A stretch of DNA of 64,000 nucleotides, taken from Hymenobacter sp. DG01 (GTDB lineage Bacteria > Bacteroidota > Bacteroidia > Cytophagales > Hymenobacteraceae). The first letter of the stretch is position 1. Every line of letters starts with the position of its first letter. The notes under the pieces are model-generated. The model worked only from the letters and a program-made list of their open reading frames with translations. It did no database searches and was not told the DNA's origin. Where the stretch lies: NCBI RefSeq assembly GCF_006352025.1, contig NZ_CP040936.1, forward strand, positions 372,001-436,000, written 5' to 3'. The translations under genes and the position numbers were made by a program. Shown here one piece after another: positions 1 through 7,215 of this stretch.

Positions 1-62
1 CCAGTCAGCAGCAGAAAGCAGGCAAGAAACAGGAAGTGCAGACGGAAACGGGTGCTGGTCAT
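1..62 (-). CDS. N-terminus of an exported protein, cut by the window edge
   Basis: Reading leftward from an ATG at 60-62, about 20 codons are visible before the window ends: a short basic start followed by a run of hydrophobic residues (FLFLACFLLL). This looks like a signal peptide of a secreted protein or lipoprotein. Nothing of the mature protein is present, so no function can be given. It is the next minus-strand gene downstream of leuB, but leuB has its own terminator and a repeat element lies between them, so it is probably a separate transcript. Confidence 0.45.
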   Translation of the reverse strand, partial: MTSTRFRLHFLFLACFLLLT

Positions 63-186
63 GGCGGTAGGGAGGTTTGTAGTAGCGGATAACTGGTTCA
101 AACATCCGAAAACGCTCCCGCCTGTAGTAGTAAAATCAGGGCGAAGCGCCGCAGGATCGGGGTGAAACGGGAGAAGCGCCACGTGG

Positions 187-346
187 ACCCCACCCCCGGC
201 CCCTCCCCGGTGGGGAGGGGTGCCAGACGCAGGCAGACAATGAAGAATGTGCAATGGCTCAATTATCCACTCTCATTTTTGATTGTCAATTGTTCATTCT
301 CATCAGAACGCACCCCTCTCCCCGAGGAGAGGGGACGGGGGTGAGG
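187..346. repeat. REPIN-like element: two inverted GC-rich palindromic arms
   Basis: The left arm (187-230) and the right arm (304-346, read on the other strand) match closely, starting CC(C/T)CACCCCCG, and each arm is itself a hairpin of the type CCCCTCCCC/GGGGAGGGG. The roughly 75 bases between them are AT-rich. Two REP-like palindromes in inverted orientation around a short spacer is the layout of a REPIN or small MITE. No coding potential is apparent. This accounts for most of the gap between leuB and the left edge. Confidence 0.6.
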
Positions 347-353
347 TAACAAA

Positions 354-395
354 AAAAGCCCGAGCGCCAGACACCCCTGCCTGACACCCGGACTT
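354..395 (-). terminator. leuB terminator
   Basis: On the minus strand, AAAGTCCGGG pairs with CTCGGGCTTT (about 11 pairs, some G-U), followed by a run of seven T. It lies 24 bases after the leuB stop codon and would end the leu operon transcript. Confidence 0.65.
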
Positions 396-418
396 TACAA
401 ACCCACCCCTGGGTCGTT

Positions 419-1543
419 TTAGATAATCGTGCTCATACCGAGCTTGATGTTGTTGCGGTGCACCTCACAGTCGGCAATATCCAGCACGCTGTAGGCAATG
501 AAGTTGCCTACCTGCTCGGTGGTGTAGAGGGTGGCGGGGTTCAGCTCCGGCGTTACTACCCCCTGGTCGAGGGCGTGCTGCACGGCGTCGCGCACGCAGT
601 CGGCTTCTTCTTGCAGGTTGAAGTGGTCGAGGAGCAGGGCGGCCGAAAGGATGGTAGCAATGGGGTTGGCAATGCCTTTGCCCTTGGCCTGGGGGTAGGA
701 GCCGTGGATAGGCTCGAACAGGGCCGCCCCATCCCCCACTGACGCCGACGGCAGCAGGCCCAGGGAGCCGGCAATTACCGAGGCCTCATCGGAAATAATA
801 TCCCCGAACATGTTCTCGGTCAGGATAACGTCGAACTGCTTTGGGTTGAGAATGATCTGCATGGCCGCGTTGTCTACGAAGAGGTAGTCAAGAGCTACGC
901 TGGGATACTCGGGCGCAATGCTTTGCACGGTCTCGCGCCACAGGCGGGAAGTTTCGAGCACGTTGGCTTTATCTACCAGCGTGAGTTGGTGGCGGCGCGT
1001 TTCGGCGGCTTTGAAGGCCCGGTGCGCAATACGCAGAATTTCATCTCGCGAGTACGTGCAGTGGTCGTAGGCCCAGGTACGGTCCTCGGAGCGGCCTTTC
1101 TCACCGAAGTAGATACCACCGGTCAGCTCCCGGAAGATGAGAATGTCGGTGCCTTGGATGCGCTCGGCTTTCAGCGGGGAGTGTTCCAGCAGTTGGTCGT
1201 AGGCCGTGATGGGGCGAATGTTGGCGTACAGGCCAAGCGACTTGCGCAGGCCTAGCAGGCCCTGCTCGGGGCGCACTTTAGCCGTGGGGTCGTTGTCGTA
1301 CTTGGGGTCACCGATGGCCCCGAGCAACACGGCGTCGGCGCGGCGGCAGGCTTCCAGGGTGGCATCAGGAAGGGGCGAGCCAGTAGCATCAATGGCGCAG
1401 GCGCCCATGAGTTGGTAGTCAAACTCAAACTCGTGTCCGAAGCGGCTGGACACGGCCCGCAGCACGCGCACGGCCTCGCTACACACCTCCGGACCAATGC
1501 CGTCGCCCGGCAACACTACAATGCGTTTGCTTAGAATACCCAT
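419..1543 (-). CDS. leuB: 3-isopropylmalate dehydrogenase
   Basis: This NAD-dependent cytosolic enzyme oxidises and decarboxylates 3-isopropylmalate to 2-ketoisocaproate, the third step of leucine synthesis. The 374-residue length is normal for the isocitrate/isopropylmalate dehydrogenase family. Visible catalytic elements are Tyr145 in GGIYFGE, Lys192 in VDKANV, and the metal-binding Asp224, Asp248 and Asp252 ([15 protein letters not shown]). The NAD-binding [15 protein letters not shown] stretch at about 280-294 is also intact. It is the last gene of leuA-leuC-leuD-leuB. Its ATG lies 13 bases inside the end of leuD, so translation is probably coupled. Confidence 0.97.
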   Translation of the reverse strand: MGILSKRIVVLPGDGIGPEVCSEAVRVLRAVSSRFGHEFEFDYQLMGACAIDATGSPLPDATLEACRRADAVLLGAIGDPKYDNDPTAKVRPEQGLLGLRKSLGLYANIRPITAYDQLLEHSPLKAERIQGTDILIFRELTGGIYFGEKGRSEDRTWAYDHCTYSRDEILRIAHRAFKAAETRRHQLTLVDKANVLETSRLWRETVQSIAPEYPSVALDYLFVDNAAMQIILNPKQFDVILTENMFGDIISDEASVIAGSLGLLPSASVGDGAALFEPIHGSYPQAKGKGIANPIATILSAALLLDHFNLQEEADCVRDAVQHALDQGVVTPELNPATLYTTEQVGNFIAYSVLDIADCEVHRNNIKLGMSTII

Positions 1544-2130
1544 GACCGTTGCTGTTCAAAAGCCGTGATGGCCGCCTCCTGGCTAATGAGAAAATCGATG
1601 TCGTCGTACCCGTTGATCAGGCACTCTTTTTTGTAAGGGTCCAGTTCGAAGTGAATCACCTCGGCCCAGCCCGGTACCGTAAGGGTTTGCGCCTGCAAAT
1701 CCACCGTCAAAGCGGCCTGCGGGTCCTGGGATACTACCTCAAACAGACCTTGCAATACCTCGTCAGAAACCTGCAGGGGCAGTAGGCCGGTGTTGAGTGC
1801 ATTGCCCCGGAAAATATCGGCGAAGTAGCTGCTGATAACCACCCGAAAACCTGCGTCATACAAAGCCCAGGCCGCGTGTTCCCGGCTGGATCCGCACCCG
1901 AAGTTCTTGCCCGCTAGCAGAATCTGGTGGCCTAGGTAGCGGGCATCGTTCAGCACAAAATCCGGCTTAGGCTGCCCGTCGGCGGTATAGCGCCAGTCGG
2001 CAAATAGGTTGGCACCAAATCCTTCACGAGTCGTCGCCTTCAGAAAGCGCGCCGGAATAATCTGGTCCGTATCCACATTTTCTATCGGAAGAGGCACCAC
2101 GCCAGAGCGTAGTGTTTGGAATTTTTCCAT
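1531..2130 (-). CDS. leuD: 3-isopropylmalate dehydratase small subunit
   Basis: The small (swivel) subunit of isopropylmalate isomerase, which with LeuC interconverts 2- and 3-isopropylmalate. The 199-residue protein carries the family signatures [12 protein letters not shown] near the start and [13 protein letters not shown] at about 95-107, the segment that contacts substrate in the aconitase family. It overlaps leuB by 13 bases downstream and is separated from leuC by 68 bases holding a perfect hairpin (2153-2194). The length matches standalone LeuD proteins. Confidence 0.96.
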   Translation of the reverse strand: MEKFQTLRSGVVPLPIENVDTDQIIPARFLKATTREGFGANLFADWRYTADGQPKPDFVLNDARYLGHQILLAGKNFGCGSSREHAAWALYDAGFRVVISSYFADIFRGNALNTGLLPLQVSDEVLQGLFEVVSQDPQAALTVDLQAQTLTVPGWAEVIHFELDPYKKECLINGYDDIDFLISQEAAITAFEQQRSWVF

Positions 2131-2152
2131 GGGGTTGGAGATGTGAGAGACT

Positions 2153-2194
2153 ATTTCTAGCTCCCCTCCTCATCTGAGGAGGGGAGCTAGAAAT
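2153..2194. repeat. Perfect 20-bp palindrome between leuC and leuD
   Basis: Bases 2153-2172 and 2175-2194 are exact inverted complements with a two-base centre, core CTCCCCTCCTCA. The core resembles the hairpins inside the REPIN-like element at 187-346, so this may be a solitary REP-type unit. It has no T-run, so it is not an ordinary terminator. In the leu mRNA it would form a very stable hairpin just upstream of leuD. Confidence 0.85.
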
Positions 2195-2198
2195 AATG

Positions 2199-3593
2199 CT
2201 AGTTCAAATACTGCGTGATGTCAACCAAGCGGCCTTCCACGGCGGTAATAGCTGCTACCAGTGGGCTGGCAAGCAAGGTGCGGGCGCCGGGGCCCTGGCG
2301 GCCTTCGAAGTTGCGGTTGGAAGTAGAGACACAATAGGCGCCGGCCGGAATCTTGTCGTCGTTCATGGCGAGGCAGGCGCTGCAGCCCGGTTCGCGCAGC
2401 TCGAAGCCGGCGTCGGCCAGCACCTTGTCGAGGCCTTCGGCAATGGCCTGCTGCTCCACTTGCTTGGAGCCGGGCACGATGATGGCCTCTACGTGGGCTG
2501 CTTTCTGCTTGCCCCGCACGTAGGCCGCTACCGTGCGCAAATCCTCAATGCGCGAGTTGGTGCAGCTCCCGATGAACACATAGTTGATTTCCTTGCCCAG
2601 CAACGACTCGCCCGGCTGGAAGCCCATGTAGCGCAGTGACTTATCAAAGCTGGTGGCCTCGCTACCCCCGTTGAGCACTGGAATGCTGGCCGAGAGCGGA
2701 ATGCCCATGCCGGGGTTGGTGCCGTAGGTAATCATGGGCTGAATGGCCGAGGCATCGAACTGCAGCTCCGCATCAAACACGGCATCTTCATCCGAGTAAA
2801 GGGTCTGCCAGTAGGCCACGGCGTGGTCCCAGTTCTCGCCCTGGGGCGCAAAGCGGCGCCCTTCCAGATAGTCGAACGTGGTAGCATCCGGCGCAATGAG
2901 TCCGCCGCGGGCGCCCATTTCAATGCTCATATTGCAGACCGTCATGCGGCCTTCCATGCTCAGGCCCCGAATGGCGCTGCCCGCGTACTCCACGAAGTAG
3001 CCGGTGGCACCGCCGGTGCCCAGCTGCGAAATCACGTACAGAATCAAATCTTTGGCCGTTACGCCGGGCCGCAGGTCGCCGTCCAGAGTAATGCGCATGC
3101 GCTTGGGCTTGTCGAGCAACAGGCATTGTGAGGCCATCACCTGCGTTACCTGACTGGTGCCAATGCCGAAAGCAATGGTGCCAAAGGCGCCGTGCGTGGA
3201 GGTGTGGCTGTCGCCGCACACTATGGTCAGGCCGGGCTGCGTGATGCCCAGCTCCGGCCCAATTACGTGCACAATGCCCTGGTATTGGTGACCCAGGCCA
3301 TACAGCTCCACGCCAAACTTGGCGCAGTTCTCGGTGAGCTTATCCACTTGGGAGCGGGACAGTGGGTCCTGAATCGGCTGATCCTGGTGGCGCGTGGGCA
3401 CGTTGTGGTCGGCGGTAGCTACTATCTGCTCCGGGCGGCGCAGGGTGAGGCCGCGGGCCGTTAGCTCTTCAAACGCCTGGGGGCTGGTTACTTCGTGAAT
3501 CAGATGGCGGTCGATGTAAAACACCGTGAGGCCGCCGGCTACTTCGCGCACCACGTGCGCGTCCCAAATTTTATCAAATAAGGTCTTAGCCAT
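2199..3593 (-). CDS. leuC: 3-isopropylmalate dehydratase large subunit
   Basis: The iron-sulfur catalytic subunit of isopropylmalate isomerase (aconitase family, cytosolic), partner of LeuD. At 464 residues it is of normal length. The three [4Fe-4S] cysteines are visible: Cys344 in IGSCTNSR, and Cys404 and Cys407 in [10 protein letters not shown]. The aconitase signature [14 protein letters not shown] lies at 125-138. Second gene of the operon, 84 bases after leuA, with a hairpin (3626-3663) in the gap. Confidence 0.97.
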   Translation of the reverse strand: MAKTLFDKIWDAHVVREVAGGLTVFYIDRHLIHEVTSPQAFEELTARGLTLRRPEQIVATADHNVPTRHQDQPIQDPLSRSQVDKLTENCAKFGVELYGLGHQYQGIVHVIGPELGITQPGLTIVCGDSHTSTHGAFGTIAFGIGTSQVTQVMASQCLLLDKPKRMRITLDGDLRPGVTAKDLILYVISQLGTGGATGYFVEYAGSAIRGLSMEGRMTVCNMSIEMGARGGLIAPDATTFDYLEGRRFAPQGENWDHAVAYWQTLYSDEDAVFDAELQFDASAIQPMITYGTNPGMGIPLSASIPVLNGGSEATSFDKSLRYMGFQPGESLLGKEINYVFIGSCTNSRIEDLRTVAAYVRGKQKAAHVEAIIVPGSKQVEQQAIAEGLDKVLADAGFELREPGCSACLAMNDDKIPAGAYCVSTSNRNFEGRQGPGARTLLASPLVAAITAVEGRLVDITQYLN

Positions 3594-3625
3594 GAGAGAG
3601 GGGTGGGGGCGGGTTAGAATAAAGC

Positions 3626-3663
3626 AGACCGTCAGGCGTAGGCGGTGCTACGCATGACGGTCT
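3626..3663. repeat. Inverted repeat between leuA and leuC
   Basis: AGACCGTCAGGCGTAG (3626-3641) faces its complement at 3648-3663 with one mismatch and a six-base loop. On the operon strand it is followed only by GCTTTATT, a weak T-tract, so it may be an mRNA processing or stabilising hairpin, or a leaky terminator between leuA and the rest of the operon. Confidence 0.65.
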
Positions 3664-3677
3664 TTCGAGAGGCGTGT

Positions 3678-4844
3678 TTAGCTGACGGTAACGAGCTGCT
3701 CCTGCTCCACCATCACGTGCAAGTCCTCGTCAACCACTTCTTTCTGGCGGTCGGCCAGCACGAGGAAGGAGGCGTAGGCCTTGTTGAGAGCAGTACGGTC
3801 GAAGTCGTAGCCGATTTTCTGGAGGCGGTAGGCCAGGGCCGCACGGCCGGAGCGGGCCGTCAGCACAATGGCCGAATCGGGCATGCCCACTTCGCGCGGG
3901 TCGATGATTTCGTAGGTTTCGCGGTGCTTGATAACGCCATCCTGATGGATGCCGCTGGAGTGCGAAAAAGCGTTGGCGCCCACAATGGCCTTGTTGGGCT
4001 GCACCGGCATGCTCATCAGGTGCGACACCATGGCCGAGGTTTCGGCGAGCAGTTTGGTGTTAATGCCGGTCTCGAAGTTGAGGTAGGGGTGCTGTCGCAG
4101 CACCATCACCGCCTCTTCCAGGGCCGTATTGCCGGCCCGCTCGCCTACGCCGTTAATGGTGCATTCTACCTGCTGAGCACCGTTGAGCACGCCAGCAATA
4201 GAGTTGGCCGTAGCCATGCCCAAATCGTTGTGGCAGTGAGTGGAAAGGCGCACGTGCTCAATGCCACGCACGTTATCCACCAAGTACTTGATCTTGGCCC
4301 CATACTCGCTGGGCAAACAGTAGCCGGTGGTATCCGGAATGTTCAGCACAGTAGCACCGGCGCGAATAGCGGCCTCGCAGACTCGGGCCAGAAACTCGTT
4401 ACCTGTGCGCCCCGCGTCTTCCGCGTAAAACTCCACGTCTTCCACGAAGGACTTGGCCAGCTTCACGGCCGCCACCGCCCGCTCCAGCACTTTCTCGGGG
4501 GTAGTGCAGAGCTTGAACTTGATGTGCGAATCGGAGGTGCCAATACCGGTGTGAATGCGCGGGTATTTGGCTGATTTCAACGCCTCAGCGGCCGTGAGTA
4601 TGTCATTCTCCACCGCCCTCGAAAGGCCGCAGACCGTAGCGTAGCGCGTCTGGGCTGCAATGGCTGCCACTGCCGCAAAGTCGCCGGGGCTCGACACTGG
4701 AAAACCCGCCTCAATCACGTCGACGCCGAGTAGCTCTAGCTGTCGGGCAATGAGGAGTTTCTCGTCGCGGTTCAGCTTGCAGCCCGGCACCTGTTCCCCG
4801 TCGCGCAGGGTCGTGTCGAAGATGTGGATTTTCTGAGTTGCCAT
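3678..4844 (-). CDS. leuA: 2-isopropylmalate synthase, short form without the regulatory domain
   Basis: Condenses acetyl-CoA with 2-ketoisovalerate, the committed step of leucine synthesis. The TIM-barrel HMGL-like domain is complete: [10 protein letters not shown] at 9-18 with the metal-binding Asp10, STHCHNDLG at 201-209 with metal ligands His203 and His205, and NGVGERAGN at 231-239. The protein ends at 388 residues, whereas classical LeuA is over 500 and carries a C-terminal leucine-sensing domain, which is absent here. The close relative homocitrate synthase is possible on length alone, but the leuCDB neighbours favour LeuA. First gene of the operon. Confidence 0.92.
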   Translation of the reverse strand: MATQKIHIFDTTLRDGEQVPGCKLNRDEKLLIARQLELLGVDVIEAGFPVSSPGDFAAVAAIAAQTRYATVCGLSRAVENDILTAAEALKSAKYPRIHTGIGTSDSHIKFKLCTTPEKVLERAVAAVKLAKSFVEDVEFYAEDAGRTGNEFLARVCEAAIRAGATVLNIPDTTGYCLPSEYGAKIKYLVDNVRGIEHVRLSTHCHNDLGMATANSIAGVLNGAQQVECTINGVGERAGNTALEEAVMVLRQHPYLNFETGINTKLLAETSAMVSHLMSMPVQPNKAIVGANAFSHSSGIHQDGVIKHRETYEIIDPREVGMPDSAIVLTARSGRAALAYRLQKIGYDFDRTALNKAYASFLVLADRQKEVVDEDLHVMVEQEQLVTVS

Positions 4845-4872
4845 GTTTCTAGAGTTCGTCAGCGAAAAATGC

Positions 4873-4885
4873 TGCCTGCAAGTAC
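4873..4885 (-). promoter_or_regulatory. 13-base sequence shared by the leu and ilv operon leaders (leu copy)
   Basis: TGCCTGCAAGTAC on the plus strand (GTACTTGCAGGCA in operon orientation) lies 29 bases upstream of the leuA ATG. The identical 13-mer is at 16661-16673 upstream of ilvE. It is a candidate common regulatory site or leader-peptide segment, inferred only from the match. Confidence 0.35.
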
Positions 4886-5106
4886 ATGGCCTGGGCGCTT
4901 CAGCAAAAACCAGCGGCTGACGCGGTTACTATTTCTAAAACGAGTAATTTATTTTGTAAGATGTTGGTTATTAGTAATTAAACTTTGGTGTGGATACAAT
5001 GGCAAAAGCAAGAAAGAACGGGGCTTCTCGCCGATAAGTAGAGGTAGGGCCTAGCGTAGTGGTCCGGTGCTAGGCCAGTTGTACACTCACAATTTGGGTC
5101 TGAAAG

Positions 5107-5153
5107 CAAAAAAGGACTTCAGCCCCCGGCAGGAGAGCCGCAACTGAAGTCCT
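5107..5153 (-). terminator. Terminator-like hairpin in the leuA leader (possible attenuator)
   Basis: On the minus strand AGGACTTCAG (5153-5144) pairs exactly with CTGAAGTCCT (5122-5113), with an inner GGC/GCC pair, and is followed by six T. It sits upstream of leuA and on the leuA strand, so it would stop transcription before the operon. On the plus strand there is no T-run. It could be a leader attenuator, or simply block antisense transcription from hen1. Confidence 0.55.
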
Positions 5154-5200
5154 ATCTTCGGCCGCAGGCCAACCAGTAGGCCTACTTCTAGAGTTACCCG

Positions 5201-6643
5201 ATGCTATTAACCATTACCACCACCCATCAACCGGCCACTGATTTAGGCTATCTGCTGCATAAGAACCCGGCCCGGCTACAGTCCCTGGACATTGCGGCGG
5301 GACAGGCGCATATCTTTTATCCGAAGGCTACCCCCGAGCGCTGCACGGTGGCCCTGCTACTCGATATCGACCCTGTGGCCCTGGTGCGTAGCCACCGCGG
5401 CCCGGCCGGCGAAGGTTTCGCGCTGGAACAGTATGTAAACGACCGGCCCTATGTAGCCTCCTCGTTTCTAAGCACGGCTCTGTCCAAGGCGTTCAATACC
5501 GCCATGAACGGCACCTGCAAGGACCGCCCGGAGCTGCCCGAGGTGCTGCTACCCCTGGAAGCTACCGTAGCCGTAATGCCCGCCGCCAACGCCGAGCAGC
5601 TGCAGCGCCTGTTCAGCCCCCTGGGCTACGAAGTAACCACCGAGGCCCATGCCCTGGACCCCACGGTGCCCGAGTGGGGCGACAGCCGCTACTTCACGCT
5701 GCGCTTGCGTCACGCTGCCTTGCGCCTGCAGGACCTGCTTTCCCACCTATATGTGCTGATTCCGGTGCTCGACAACGACAAGCACTACTGGGTAAATGCC
5801 AGCGAGGCCGAGAAGCTGCTGCACCGGGGCGCTGCTTGGCTACCCCAGCACCCGGATCGGGAGTTTATAACCCGCCGCTACCTGCGCAACCTAGCCCAGT
5901 ACGTGAATCCTACCCTGGAGCGGCTGCTGGAAGGTGACGAGCCTTTGGACGACGAAGCTGCTGATTTTGAGCGGCTGGAAACCGAGGCCTCCGTGGGTGC
6001 CGAGGCAACTCAGGCCCTAGGCCAGTCGGCAGCCCGGGAAAAGCAAAGCCTGCACGATATACGCCTGGACCGGGTGGCGGAGGAAATCCGACGTCTGGGC
6101 GCCAAGAGTGTGCTGGATTTGGGCTGCGGCGAAGGCAAGCTAGTACGCCGGCTGCTGGCTATTCCGCACGTAGAGCATGTGTTGGGAATGGACGTTTCGC
6201 ATCGGGAGCTGCAGCGGGCCCAAGACCGGCTGCACGTAGCCGAAATGCCCCCACGCCAGCGCGAGCGACTGACGCTCACCCAAGGCTCTTTGCTCTACCA
6301 CGACCCGCGCCTGAGTGGCTATGATGCTGCCGCCGTGGTGGAGGTGATTGAGCACCTAGATGAAAGCCGTTTGGCCGCCTTCGAGCAGGTAGTATTTGCC
6401 CGGGCCCGCCCCGGCGCAGTGCTGGTTACTACCCCCAACGCCGACTACAACCAGCGCTACGAAACCCTCTCCGCCGGTCAGTTCCGGCATACCGACCACC
6501 GCTTCGAGTGGACGCAGGCGCAGTTTCGGGAGTGGGCCGCTGGCGTGGCTGAGCGCAACGGCTACCGAGTGCGGGTAGAGCCGCTGGGGCCGGAAGCGCC
6601 CGAAGTAGGGGCCCCGTCCCAGCTCGCGGTGTTCGAGCGGTAA
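5201..6643 (+). CDS. hen1: Bacterial Hen1: 3'-terminal RNA ribose 2'-O-methyltransferase
   Basis: Methylates the 2'-OH of the 3'-terminal nucleotide of a cut RNA before Pnkp seals it, protecting the repaired site from a second ribotoxin cut. The 480-residue length fits the bacterial family. The N-terminal half (about 1-245) is the Hen1 ligase-activating domain. The C-terminal half is an AdoMet methyltransferase with VLDLGCGEG at 304-312. The Hen1 metal site is visible as Glu381, Glu384 and His385 in EVIEHL plus a histidine in FRHTDHRF (430/433). Its partner pnkp follows on the same strand, but an opposite-strand gene (6646-7053) lies between them. No Shine-Dalgarno site is seen before the ATG. 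Confidence 0.93.
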   Translation: MLLTITTTHQPATDLGYLLHKNPARLQSLDIAAGQAHIFYPKATPERCTVALLLDIDPVALVRSHRGPAGEGFALEQYVNDRPYVASSFLSTALSKAFNTAMNGTCKDRPELPEVLLPLEATVAVMPAANAEQLQRLFSPLGYEVTTEAHALDPTVPEWGDSRYFTLRLRHAALRLQDLLSHLYVLIPVLDNDKHYWVNASEAEKLLHRGAAWLPQHPDREFITRRYLRNLAQYVNPTLERLLEGDEPLDDEAADFERLETEASVGAEATQALGQSAAREKQSLHDIRLDRVAEEIRRLGAKSVLDLGCGEGKLVRRLLAIPHVEHVLGMDVSHRELQRAQDRLHVAEMPPRQRERLTLTQGSLLYHDPRLSGYDAAAVVEVIEHLDESRLAAFEQVVFARARPGAVLVTTPNADYNQRYETLSAGQFRHTDHRFEWTQAQFREWAAGVAERNGYRVRVEPLGPEAPEVGAPSQLAVFER

Positions 6644-6645
6644 GA

Positions 6646-7053
6646 TTACCGTTCGTATATCTGGTAGTAGCCCGACTTTAAGTATTCCTGGTCGCGGGCG
6701 CTCAGTGCTTTTCCCCTGAATTCGGCCAGAATGGAGTTGGCTTCTTCCAGATCAGCTACCCCAAGCTCCCGCACGGCATGGCCCCATTTGTACAAAGCCA
6801 CGTGCCCGAGGGTTGAGAATAGGCCGGGCCGTATCTGGACGCCGTCCATTTCGTGGCCTTTGATGGGGGTGAAAAAGTCAAGCTTCTTACCCGGCTGAGT
6901 GTCCTTCAGGATTCTTTTCCGCAGTTTGAGCTGCGCCGCGGTAGCTCCGGTGTTGCCAGTAGTTTTAACTGCTGCGGAATCCAGGGACTGCGCCTGCCCC
7001 GCACCCACGGTCAGGAGGAGCACTACACAAGCACTAATGACAAATCTATTCAT
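6646..7053 (-). CDS. Small exported protein of unknown function between hen1 and pnkp
   Basis: The protein is 135 residues if started at the ATG at 7051-7053, where a clear signal peptide begins (MNRFVISACVVLLLTVGAGQAQ). The open frame continues further upstream, but that part has no signal-peptide logic. The mature part is basic and has no recognisable domain. Its start faces pnkp divergently and its end abuts hen1, with only two bases between the stop codons. I do not recognise the family, and export argues against a direct role in cytoplasmic RNA repair. Confidence 0.7.
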   Translation of the reverse strand: MNRFVISACVVLLLTVGAGQAQSLDSAAVKTTGNTGATAAQLKLRKRILKDTQPGKKLDFFTPIKGHEMDGVQIRPGLFSTLGHVALYKWGHAVRELGVADLEEANSILAEFRGKALSARDQEYLKSGYYQIYER

Positions 7054-7215
7054 GGCGAAAACGTGGCGGTAAGCATGCAAACATAAGCCGCCATCTTTAC
7101 CTGTTCGCCACGTTGCATGCCTTTTCAGGATACCGGCTCTGTTAGCGGCCTTATCTGAACTATACTTCCTATCCATACACTGCCACCGCAAGGCCTTTTG
7201 CCTTTACTTCTTCCC

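Larger units (their letters stand above)
4845..5200. other. Divergent control region between leuA and hen1
   Basis: This 356-base gap separates the divergent genes leuA (minus) and hen1 (plus). It contains a terminator-like hairpin oriented toward leuA (5107-5153), an AT-rich stretch (about 4925-4990) that could hold promoters, and the 13-base sequence at 4873-4885 that recurs upstream of ilvE. No convincing protein gene is present. No complete -33/-7 promoter could be assigned by eye. Confidence 0.5.

Noticed and set aside
162-344. 60-codon open frame at the left end
   Set aside because: It is made largely of the REPIN-like repeat arms.
4824-5054. 76-codon plus-strand open frame in the leuA-hen1 gap
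   Set aside because: It overlaps the leuA start antisense, and its sequence is basic without protein-like pattern.
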